A stretch of 64,000 bases of DNA from UBA6624 sp964507645 (GTDB lineage: Bacteria; UBP7; UBA6624), in the NCBI GenBank assembly GCA_964507645.1, contig CAZDPU010000001.1, positions 1-64,000 of the forward strand. Reading direction: 5' to 3'. The first letter of the stretch is position 1. Each line of letters starts with the position of its first letter. The notes below the pieces were generated by a model, which searched no databases, had not been told where the DNA came from, and worked only from the letters and a program-made list of their open reading frames with translations. Shown here piece by piece: positions 34,083 through 41,064 of the stretch. The position numbers and the translations under genes are program-made.

Positions 34083-34906
34083 GTTTTGAAAAATGGATTG
34101 CTGCTGGCAATTCCTTTATTGTTGTTGATGGGGACTCTGTAGGTAGTGATGAGAGATCCAGATTTGCAACAAAAATTACCGATTCAGAAAACTACCTTCG
34201 GGCAGACGGCGTTCTTTTTGTAAGTATCATTGACGATGACTTGGTCAGATGTGATGTTTACAACAGGGATGGAAGTATTGGAGAGGTTTCCTTGAACGGG
34301 TTCAGAATTGCCTCTGCCTACTGTTATGCAAATCGCAAAAGACTTGCGTGGAAATGGACCTCTCTAAGCTTGGATAAATGGATATCGTCACAAGTAAGCG
34401 AGAAGTGGCAAATAGAGAACATTTACTTTGAAGATGGATTATTTTATGCAAGTTTAAAACAAGAAGGTCTTGATGATTTTCATTGTGAAAGAATTAATGT
34501 TGACGGTTTGCAAGGATGGTCTGTTCTTGGTGTTGGTAACCCTCATTTTGTTATCTCCCTGGATCAAGAATATCAATTGGAAGAATCTCATTACAAGGAT
34601 ATTTTCAACAAGGTTTCTTCAGATGAGAATTTTCCATTTGGTGTAAATGTTCATTTTTTAAAGAGGATTAATCAGCTAGGTGATTATTCCATTCAGACAT
34701 ACGAAAGAGGAGTAGGAAGAACTTTATCCTGCGGATCTGGAACTCTAGCATGTTCTATATGCGTGAATAAGGAAATAGACAAAGGTATAGAGCATATAAA
34801 AACAGAATCTAAGGGAGGTCTTCTAGAGATTGCGTTTGGTGAGGATTTTGTTATTTGTAAGGGTCCAGCGAAGAGAACTTTGACTGGTTTTTTTGAAAGC
34901 TCTTAA
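34061..34906 (+). CDS. dapF: Diaminopimelate epimerase homologue lacking the first catalytic cysteine
   Basis: 281 residues with a TTG start inside ispA. Clear DapF framework: WIAAGNSFIVVD at the N-terminus, VYNRDGS at 66-72, GVGNPHFVI near 160, GVNVHFL, and ERGVGRTLSCGSGTLA with the second catalytic Cys224. At the first active-site position, where DapF has CGNG, this protein reads SLNG with Ser77. The classical two-cysteine proton exchange should therefore be disabled or altered. It could have changed substrate or act in a one-base manner. The 3' end shares a TTAA stop tetramer with rpsD. Confidence 0.82.
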   Translation: MANRQGIGFEKWIAAGNSFIVVDGDSVGSDERSRFATKITDSENYLRADGVLFVSIIDDDLVRCDVYNRDGSIGEVSLNGFRIASAYCYANRKRLAWKWTSLSLDKWISSQVSEKWQIENIYFEDGLFYASLKQEGLDDFHCERINVDGLQGWSVLGVGNPHFVISLDQEYQLEESHYKDIFNKVSSDENFPFGVNVHFLKRINQLGDYSIQTYERGVGRTLSCGSGTLACSICVNKEIDKGIEHIKTESKGGLLEIAFGEDFVICKGPAKRTLTGFFESS

Positions 34907-35517
34907 GCGTAGTACTCCATAATATAACCAAGATTTAGTTCTTCAGTTATTGGAATTTCTGAAAATTCTGGATACCTTTCATATTTTGAAGTCCATTTAT
35001 CTTGATTGACAACAAGCCACCTTGGGGCTCCCCTACCAATGACCTCTGAAACTTTTTCTTTAAAGAAGGTTTTTTTCATTGATCCAGGTTTTAAAGACAG
35101 AACATCTCCAGGTTTACATGCATAGGAAGGCTTGTCCGCCTTTCTTCCATTGACATAGAAATGACCATGGACTACAAGTTGCCTTGCCTCTCTTTGGGTT
35201 CTTGCAAAACCACTTTTTAATGCAATAGTATCAAGCCTTGATTCAAGTAGCTTCATGAGCATTTCTTCAGAAGATCCTTTTTTGTTTTTTGATTCCCTGA
35301 CATAACTAGCAAACTTTCTTTCTTTGAGGTTGTAGATAGCTCTGAGTCTTTGTTTTTCAAGAAGCCTTATTTTGTAGTCACTAGATTTTCTTCTCCTCAT
35401 GTTTGTTCCATGCTGTCCGGGAGGATGTTTTCTTCTAGCAAGTGGGTCACGATGTGTCCCAACAACATTCATTCCTAGTTTCCTAGAAAGAGCAACCTTT
35501 TTCTGTTTAATTGACAT
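34903..35517 (-). CDS. rpsD: 30S ribosomal protein S4
   Basis: 204 residues. N-terminal ARRKHPPGQHG and SDYKIRLLEKQRLRAIYNL, then the S4 RNA-binding domain RLDTIALKSGFARTQREARQLVVHGHFYVNGRK. The zinc-binding cysteines of some S4 proteins are absent (C-minus type). Last gene of the minus-strand run that begins with the GGDEF gene, separated from the usual rpsM-rpsK-rpoA neighbours. A TATAAT box (complement of 35531-35536) lies 14 bp upstream, so it may also have its own very short-leader promoter. Confidence 0.97.
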   Translation of the reverse strand: MSIKQKKVALSRKLGMNVVGTHRDPLARRKHPPGQHGTNMRRRKSSDYKIRLLEKQRLRAIYNLKERKFASYVRESKNKKGSSEEMLMKLLESRLDTIALKSGFARTQREARQLVVHGHFYVNGRKADKPSYACKPGDVLSLKPGSMKKTFFKEKVSEVIGRGAPRWLVVNQDKWTSKYERYPEFSEIPITEELNLGYIMEYYA

Positions 35518-35530
35518 ATTACAAGCGTCT

Positions 35531-35536
35531 ATTATA
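35531..35536 (-). promoter_or_regulatory. -10 box upstream of rpsD
   Basis: TATAAT on the minus strand, 13 bp before the rpsD start codon. The expected transcription start is near 35524, leaving only about seven leader bases and no Shine-Dalgarno. It lies just beyond the stop codon of the 38-residue membrane protein gene. No -35 is claimed. Confidence 0.4.
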
Positions 35537-35541
35537 GCTTA

Positions 35542-35658
35542 TTAGCTTTTAAAAATCGAAGAGAGCCTGATGATTCCCCAGATTACTAGAGAAAAACATA
35601 ATCCTGAAACTAGGCCAACTAAAGCAGCATGAACCCAATTTTTATCAATTTTTTTCAT
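35542..35658 (-). CDS. 38-residue single-pass membrane protein
   Basis: Starts MKKIDKNWVHAALVGL and has one hydrophobic helix (about residues 10-31) flanked by charged ends. It lies 9 bp after the 99-residue hypothetical gene and 24 bp before rpsD, all on the minus strand, and it accounts for an otherwise empty gap. No family recognised. Confidence 0.5.
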   Translation of the reverse strand: MKKIDKNWVHAALVGLVSGLCFSLVIWGIIRLSSIFKS

Positions 35659-35667
35659 ATTTTATTT

Positions 35668-35967
35668 TTAAAATTTTATGTATATGAAGGGTTTTCCTTT
35701 TATTGAAAATCTTTGCAAACACCCGTCTCTTGAAAGTATTTCTATAATTTCTTTGCTTTTTGCAAGATTTGTATTTTTTTGTATCTTTTTTTGTATTAGT
35801 GTGATTATTTGCTGTTCAGCACACACTATATTTCCTGAATTTCTAAAATCAAGAAGCACGTTTTTATATTCATTTTTTTTCTTTTTTGATATAACGGAAA
35901 CTTTTGTTTGAGACTGTTTCTCAGGCCCCTTGATAATGTTTAAAAAATTTTCAAATAAATTTTTCAT
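35668..35967 (-). CDS. Hypothetical basic protein, 99 residues
   Basis: Soluble, lysine-rich (many K/I/N), predicted mostly alpha-helical with a short C-terminal beta pair (RFSIKGKPFIYIKF). No signal peptide or membrane segment. It sits 5 bp after rpiB on the same strand. I do not recognise any domain; the C-terminal KSKEIIEILSRDG followed by a strand pair resembles a small winged-helix layout but this is a weak impression. Confidence 0.55.
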   Translation of the reverse strand: MKNLFENFLNIIKGPEKQSQTKVSVISKKKKNEYKNVLLDFRNSGNIVCAEQQIITLIQKKIQKNTNLAKSKEIIEILSRDGCLQRFSIKGKPFIYIKF

Positions 35968-35972
35968 GACCT

Positions 35973-36413
35973 TTAGTCTATTTCAATTTTGTTAATTCTT
36001 TTTTGATGTCTCTCTCCTTCAAATTCAGTTGAAAGAAATAATTTAACTAAATTTAGTGCATCATCCCTATTTATCATTCTTTCTCCCAAGCATAAAACAT
36101 TTGCGTCATTGTGCTTTCTTGTCATTATTACAGATTCTTTGTCGTGAACTCGTGCGGCTCTTATTTTTTGATGCCTATTTGCAGCCATTGACATTCCTAT
36201 TCCGCTTCCACAGACCAGTATTCCATACTTTGCTTTTCCTTCCCTGATGTTTTCGCAAAGCTTATGTGCAAAATCTGGATAATCAACAGATCCTTCGTCC
36301 GTTGGAGTTAGGTCTAGAAATGAAAAAGATTCATTTAGTTTTTCAATAATATATAAAGAAAGTTTTTTCCCAGCATGGTCACATGAGATAGCTATTTTTA
36401 AGTTCTCATCCAT
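35973..36413 (-). CDS. rpiB: Ribose-5-phosphate isomerase B
   Basis: 146 residues. RpiB/LacAB motifs: ISCDHAGKKLS at the N-terminus, ILVCGSGIGMSMAANRH with the catalytic Cys, and RKHNDANVLCLGERM. Interconverts ribose-5-phosphate and ribulose-5-phosphate in the cytosol. Overlaps the preceding hypothetical gene by 16 bp. Confidence 0.96.
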   Translation of the reverse strand: MDENLKIAISCDHAGKKLSLYIIEKLNESFSFLDLTPTDEGSVDYPDFAHKLCENIREGKAKYGILVCGSGIGMSMAANRHQKIRAARVHDKESVIMTRKHNDANVLCLGERMINRDDALNLVKLFLSTEFEGERHQKRINKIEID

Positions 36414-37165
36414 AATATTTCTTCTCCCTCAAACACAATATTTTCTTTTCTCAACCCTGAGGCCGATTTAAAGTTTTTTTCTATAATCATTTCTTTATCT
36501 TTGGAACAAAGAATATAAAGATTTGGCAATATGGATCCTTCGTTTTCCCAGAATCTTGACATTTCAGACAAAAATTCTTCATCATGGTTGTTCCTTTTGT
36601 AACCAAGTTTTTTTGCCACTAAAGATAATTTTGTTTCTTTTGGGGTTTTGTATAGGTTTATGAAAATACCATCAAAAGTAAACGATTCGGCTATTTTTGA
36701 AATATTTTCATTCAGGATAAAGCTTTTGTAATCTTCTGAAAACATTTGGTACCTTTGTAGGTTCCAATTTCCAATTTTTTCATAAATGTCTTTCCAGTCT
36801 TCATCAGTCCTTTCCCAATGGCTTATAGCAAGGAGTAGGGAATTTAGCAATAGTCCTTTTGAGATGCTCCCATCTTTGAACTTTGCTAAGATTTTTTCAA
36901 TGTTTTTGTAGCTCCCATCTTCTAGAACTGGTTTGTTTAGAGATATTTCAGAAATTGTTTTTCCATTAAAATTTATTGGTTTTTTAGCTGTTAGAAAGAA
37001 GGTATGAAGGTTGTAGGTCATATTGTCTTTATTGGCAGAAAAAAGATTGATATTTGATTCTCTAAATTCAGAAAAAATTCTACAGAAAGGATCTCCGCAT
37101 ACTGCAAGCCTTTTTATTCTTTTCCTATGAAAGGTATCGATTATGTCAGATCCAAAAAGATTCAT
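36398..37165 (-). CDS. Hypothetical protein, 255 residues
   Basis: No signal peptide, membrane helix or motif that I recognise. Notable pieces are an N-terminal RLAVCGDPFCRIF and a central run SHWERTDEDWKDIYEKIGNW. It lies one base after the HD-GYP gene and overlaps rpiB, so it is a stable member of this operon. Whether it works with c-di-GMP signalling or sugar phosphates cannot be told. Confidence 0.65.
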   Translation of the reverse strand: MNLFGSDIIDTFHRKRIKRLAVCGDPFCRIFSEFRESNINLFSANKDNMTYNLHTFFLTAKKPINFNGKTISEISLNKPVLEDGSYKNIEKILAKFKDGSISKGLLLNSLLLAISHWERTDEDWKDIYEKIGNWNLQRYQMFSEDYKSFILNENISKIAESFTFDGIFINLYKTPKETKLSLVAKKLGYKRNNHDEEFLSEMSRFWENEGSILPNLYILCSKDKEMIIEKNFKSASGLRKENIVFEGEEILWMRT

Positions 37166-37166
37166 T

Positions 37167-38366
37167 CTAGTTTTTCATAATCTCCATTAGTATATTTATC
37201 AAAGAAGGGTCAGCTATGTTTTTTAAGTATGTATTAATTGATTCATTTATCTCTATTTTCTCCTTTCTTCTTCTATGGGGTCTATCATGCTGTAAAGCTA
37301 CATAGGTGTCAGCAATTCTGAGTATCCTGCTTGCGAGAGGAATCTCGGATCCTTTTAGGCCGTCTGGATAGCCTGAACCATCCCAAGCCTCATGTGAGCT
37401 TCTGATTATTTTAGAAACTTTTGGCAAGCTTGTAATCTCTTTTGTTGCTCTTTCTCCTATCAATGTATGGTTTTTAATTATTTCCGTATCTTCCTTTGAG
37501 AGCTTTTCTTTTTTCATATAAATTTTTTCATCTTGAGCAAGGATTCCAATGTCAGAAAGGAATGCTGATATTTTCATTTCAAATAATTCTTCTTGGCTCA
37601 TTCCGATTGTTTCTCCTAGCTTGACAGCGAGAAGTGCAACCTTACTAGGGTGTGCTGCCAAGAATGGTATTTTTTCTCCTATCAAGTTAGAAAAAACAAC
37701 TGATATTGCTAGAAGATATGCTTGGGATTCGAATTCTGATAGCTCTTGTCCTGAATCTCTAATTTCCTTTATTTTTTCACTGGCAAAATTTTGTATATTT
37801 TTCTTTTCTTTAAACTTTATAAACTTGTCAACCAGCTGGGGTTGAAATCTTGTTTCTCTTGATTGGTTGAGTATTTTATTTATTTCTTTTTCTGTTCTTT
37901 TTGGCCTATAGGGCCTTTCTCTACTTAAGGTATCATTTAAATCACAAATAGATAGGATTTGCTTGGCTGTTGTGAATTCGCCAAGCATTAGCTGATCAGG
38001 GTAACCTGTTCCATTCCAACTTTCATGATGATGTCTAATTAAATTTGCAACTTCTTTCATTGAGGGTATGTCTTTTACTATCTTGTATCCAATTATTGAA
38101 TGGCCTTCAATTTTTTTTCTTTCCAGCGGAAGAAGGGGGCCTTTTTTATAAAGTATCGAATGTGGCAATGTAGTCTCTCCGATATCATGTAAAAGAGCAG
38201 CGTAATACAGGTTTCTTTGAGTCTTTAACGTTAGCCCAAACTCATCTGAGAAGCTGATTGAAAAATTTGCAACCCCTTGAGCATGAGAGCTTGTGTGTCC
38301 TTCGATTTCATCCAATATCTTTGAAAGGCACTTTATTAATTGTGAAAGTATATTGAATCTTTTCAT
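37167..38366 (-). CDS. Tandem HD-GYP domain protein, c-di-GMP phosphodiesterase candidate
   Basis: 399 residues containing two HD-GYP domains and no receiver domain. The first (about 20-155) has H60-D61 in LLHDIGE, the HHHESWNGTGYP block (GYP 121-123) and a C-terminal RPYRP; it should bind metals. The second (about 235-365) keeps GYP (332-334) and RIADTYVALQHDRPHR, but its HD pair reads S271-D272 and the HHHE segment reads SSHE, so it is probably inactive and structural or regulatory. Overlaps the GGDEF gene by 4 bp, pairing synthesis and breakdown of c-di-GMP. Confidence 0.88.
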   Translation of the reverse strand: MKRFNILSQLIKCLSKILDEIEGHTSSHAQGVANFSISFSDEFGLTLKTQRNLYYAALLHDIGETTLPHSILYKKGPLLPLERKKIEGHSIIGYKIVKDIPSMKEVANLIRHHHESWNGTGYPDQLMLGEFTTAKQILSICDLNDTLSRERPYRPKRTEKEINKILNQSRETRFQPQLVDKFIKFKEKKNIQNFASEKIKEIRDSGQELSEFESQAYLLAISVVFSNLIGEKIPFLAAHPSKVALLAVKLGETIGMSQEELFEMKISAFLSDIGILAQDEKIYMKKEKLSKEDTEIIKNHTLIGERATKEITSLPKVSKIIRSSHEAWDGSGYPDGLKGSEIPLASRILRIADTYVALQHDRPHRRRKEKIEINESINTYLKNIADPSLINILMEIMKN

Positions 38367-39865
38367 TTCTTAGCCCTTACACAATTCTTTCCTTCAGATT
38401 TTGCAACATATAGGCATTCATCAGCAACAGATATTATTTCATTTAAAGTATTTCCATTTTCAGGATATGTTGCAACCCCTATTGAAACTGTGAAGTTGAT
38501 TTTCTCATCATCATTTACTGGGATTGATATACCTTGAATTTCTTTCAATAGTTTTTCAGCTGCTTTTTGTGTGTTTTTGGAATCAGATTCAAGCAAAAGA
38601 AGCATGAATTCTTCCCCACCATACCTTCCCGACAAATCTCCTGCTCTTGATCTTTTTTGAATGTATTTGGCAAGGTTTTTCAAAACCTCATCACCAATTT
38701 GGTGTCCATAGGTATCATTAATTTCTTTAAAATTATCAACATCAAGCATCATTATGCTAAAGGTCCCTTCATATCTTTTTGATCTTTCGAGTTCAATGTT
38801 TCCTAATTCAAAAAATCTCCTTCTGTTCAGGAGGTTTGTTAAACTGTCTGTTTGTGCTAAAAGTCTTAATTCTTCTTGTAGGTTTTTATTTTCCAATATC
38901 CTTGAAAAATCTTTTGCTGCAACTTCAAAGAAGGTGTTATCACGATTGTTAAATGATGATGAACTTGATTTCATTAAAGCCAAAAATCCAACCCTTGAGC
39001 TTCTTTCAAAAAGATGTGTAATGATCATACTTTTGGGTCGAATGTCCTCAACAATTGCCCTTGGCTCCTTTGGAAATTGAAACAAGCCTTCTGGAAAGTT
39101 TGTTTTTGAAATCTTTGCTACATCCTCCCAATTAAATGGACTCAAAGAATTTCGATTCTTTTTTTTCTTAAATATATTCAAAAGAGCATCTAGTAGTTCT
39201 GGATCGTGTGTATTTGATTGAGATATTAATGTTTCAGCTGTTTTTTTTGAAAATCTCAGAAAGTGATCTGGATTTTTTTCTAATTTAATTTCTTTGTTCT
39301 TGTTGGAATAAAACATTATTGCATAGTCTGCATTTAGTGCTTCATATAATTTTTCTAAAAATATTTCAGCTAAATCTTCTGGTGAATTTGTCATTTCTGA
39401 AATGTTTTTAAGCAAAGAGAGCTCAGCAACCTGTCTTTCAAAATGCTCTCTGAAAACAGAATGATATCTTTTTAAGGTTTCATTAAATATTATCTCAAGT
39501 TTTTCGTTTTTGAGATGAATGTCAAAAGTCTTTTTTTCCTCTTCAGAAAGCAAGTTTTTGAAAGTTTTTACACATTTCCAAAATGCTTTATCAATATTTG
39601 AAGGATCTATGTCTTTTTCAATCCAGTAGTCAAAGTTTTTTTTAATCAGTATTGTTACCTGGTTGTCCTTCATTGAAAGGAGTGTTCTATCAAAAGATGA
39701 AAAAACACCAAAAATAAAATCTCCCAATAGCTGCCTGATGGATTCAGTTGAATTTTCAGGAAATAAATCTGAGAATTCTTTTGGAGGCTTGTTTGTAAAT
39801 TCAATTAGATATTTTCTTAAAATCGTTCTAAGAAAATCATATTTATATTCAATATTTTTTTTCAC
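38363..39865 (-). CDS. GGDEF diguanylate cyclase with GAF-like sensory region
   Basis: About 500 residues from the GTG at 39865; the longer frame to 39958 would run into tRNA-fMet and is rejected. The N-terminal 170 residues are helical; the middle (about 180-320) looks like a GAF domain; the C-terminal GGDEF domain has DSLTNLLNRR, MLDVDNFKEINDTYGH and the active-site GRYGGEEF, with an RAGD product-inhibition site five residues before GGEEF. So it should make c-di-GMP and be feedback-inhibited. It is soluble. Followed by the HD-GYP gene. Confidence 0.9.
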   Translation of the reverse strand: MKKNIEYKYDFLRTILRKYLIEFTNKPPKEFSDLFPENSTESIRQLLGDFIFGVFSSFDRTLLSMKDNQVTILIKKNFDYWIEKDIDPSNIDKAFWKCVKTFKNLLSEEEKKTFDIHLKNEKLEIIFNETLKRYHSVFREHFERQVAELSLLKNISEMTNSPEDLAEIFLEKLYEALNADYAIMFYSNKNKEIKLEKNPDHFLRFSKKTAETLISQSNTHDPELLDALLNIFKKKKNRNSLSPFNWEDVAKISKTNFPEGLFQFPKEPRAIVEDIRPKSMIITHLFERSSRVGFLALMKSSSSSFNNRDNTFFEVAAKDFSRILENKNLQEELRLLAQTDSLTNLLNRRRFFELGNIELERSKRYEGTFSIMMLDVDNFKEINDTYGHQIGDEVLKNLAKYIQKRSRAGDLSGRYGGEEFMLLLLESDSKNTQKAAEKLLKEIQGISIPVNDDEKINFTVSIGVATYPENGNTLNEIISVADECLYVAKSEGKNCVRAKK

Positions 39866-39923
39866 TTGTAATAATTTTATAGGTTGTAATGCTCTTATTA
39901 GGATAGAATTGCTTTTATTCTGA

Positions 39924-39998
39924 CGCGGGGTGGAGCAGTGGTAGCTTGTCGGGCTCATAACCCGAAGGTCGCAGGTTCGAATCCTGCCCCCGCACCCA
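39924..39998 (+). tRNA. Initiator tRNA-fMet (CAT), CCA encoded
   Basis: Acceptor CGCGGGG against CCCCGCA leaves the C1:A72 mismatch typical of bacterial initiators; the anticodon stem has three G:C pairs (GGG/CCC) around CTCATAA; the D stem has A11:U24. T arm GCAGG-TTCGAAT-CCTGC. The base before the encoded CCA is C, an uncommon discriminator. A TAGAAT box lies 15 bp upstream. Confidence 0.96.
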
Positions 39999-40004
39999 GG
40001 TTTT

Positions 40005-40078
40005 GGCAGCGTAGCTCAGCTGGTTAGAGCGTCCGGCTCATACCCGGGAGGTCCTCGGTTCAAGTCCGAGCGCTGCTA
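40005..40078 (+). tRNA. Elongator tRNA-Met (CAT)
   Basis: Acceptor GGCAGCG/CGCTGCT (G1:U72 wobble), anticodon arm TCCGG-CTCATAC-CCGGG with anticodon CAT, T arm CTCGG-TTCAAGT-CCGAG, discriminator A; CCA not encoded. CAT could also mark tRNA-Ile2, whose C34 TilS modifies, and tilS follows 14 bp later; but the C4:G69 and C5:G68 pairs TilS recognises in E. coli are absent and the acceptor resembles elongator Met, so Met is preferred. Confidence 0.85.
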
Positions 40079-40092
40079 TTTGCCTAAAAAGT

Positions 40093-41034
40093 ATGGATAA
40101 GTTGTTAAAAAAAATCAAAGATAACATTCTTGAAAAAAAACTAATAAACAGCGGTGATAAGGTTTTAATTGCATGGTCTGGAGGGCCTGATTCAACAGCC
40201 TTGCTTTCTATCTTGAAAAACCTGAGAGATGATTTGGATTTTCATATTGAAGCTTTTTATTTCAATCATGATTCAAGAGAGGATTCTTCTCAAGAAGAGG
40301 CATTTGTTGAACTTTTTTCTCAAAAGCATTTAATTAAACTTCATACCTCAAAGTCAAGAAAAAAAACTATTGGCCAAGGCCCTGAGGACACATGGAGGAA
40401 AGAAAGATATTCTGTAATTGAAAAAATTATTCAAAAAGATAAGTTCGACAAGGTTGCAACAGGCCATACTCTTGATGACAATCTGGAAACCTTGTTGATT
40501 AGGCTAGGTAGAGGTTCTGGACTGGAAGGGATCAAAGGAATTCCAATTAGGAGGGATTACTTTATAAGGCCTCTTTTAAATGTGACTAAAAAAGACCTGA
40601 TGACCTATTTGGAAAAGAATGAGCTTCAGTGGTACAAAGATCCTTCAAATGAGAATAACTTGATCAGAGCTTCTTTAAGAAAGGAGGTTATTCCAGCACT
40701 GAAAAAAACTTGGGATAGGTATTGGCCAGCAGGTCCTGAAAAAAGTTTATCAATCTTGGCTGAGGAAAACCAGTCTTTAAATGTCCTTTCAAATGATTTG
40801 TTGAGAATTTATTTAAATGAGAAAGGGTTGAATAGGGAGGTGTTTAACCTTCCGCCAGCAATTTCTCTGAGAGTTATAAAAAACTGGTTGTATTCAATTG
40901 GTGTAAATCCTCCCGGCGGAGCGTTGGAAAGGGTTTTGAATGAAGGGAGAAGTAAAAAGAAGACATTTATTGAAGGTCCTTCATGGTTCAGAATCGAAAT
41001 TACGAATGATAATATTGTTTATGTTGGAGACTGA
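40093..41034 (+). CDS. tilS: tRNA(Ile)-lysidine synthase
   Basis: 313 residues. N-type ATP-pyrophosphatase motif AWSGGPDSTALL at 28-39, then FYFNHDSR, and TGHTLDDNLETLLIRLGRGSGLEGIKGI with the lysidine synthase signature. The shorter C-terminal region suggests the compact form without a full PP-loop accessory domain. It converts C34 of tRNA-Ile(CAT) to lysidine. Lies directly after two CAT tRNAs and before ftsH, a common tilS-ftsH order. Confidence 0.95.
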   Translation: MDKLLKKIKDNILEKKLINSGDKVLIAWSGGPDSTALLSILKNLRDDLDFHIEAFYFNHDSREDSSQEEAFVELFSQKHLIKLHTSKSRKKTIGQGPEDTWRKERYSVIEKIIQKDKFDKVATGHTLDDNLETLLIRLGRGSGLEGIKGIPIRRDYFIRPLLNVTKKDLMTYLEKNELQWYKDPSNENNLIRASLRKEVIPALKKTWDRYWPAGPEKSLSILAEENQSLNVLSNDLLRIYLNEKGLNREVFNLPPAISLRVIKNWLYSIGVNPPGGALERVLNEGRSKKKTFIEGPSWFRIEITNDNIVYVGD

Positions 41035-41064
41035 TTTTTTGTTTAGAATATATTTTCTTCTTTT

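Noticed and set aside
39866..39958. N-terminal extension of the GGDEF protein up to 39958
   Set aside because: It would overlap the tRNA-fMet gene on the other strand and its promoter; the GTG at 39865 gives a sensible N-terminus.
40005..40078. tRNA-Ile2 (lysidine) instead of tRNA-Met, suggested by the adjacent tilS
   Set aside because: The C4:G69 and C5:G68 pairs typical of the TilS substrate are absent and the acceptor stem resembles elongator tRNA-Met. Not excluded fully.
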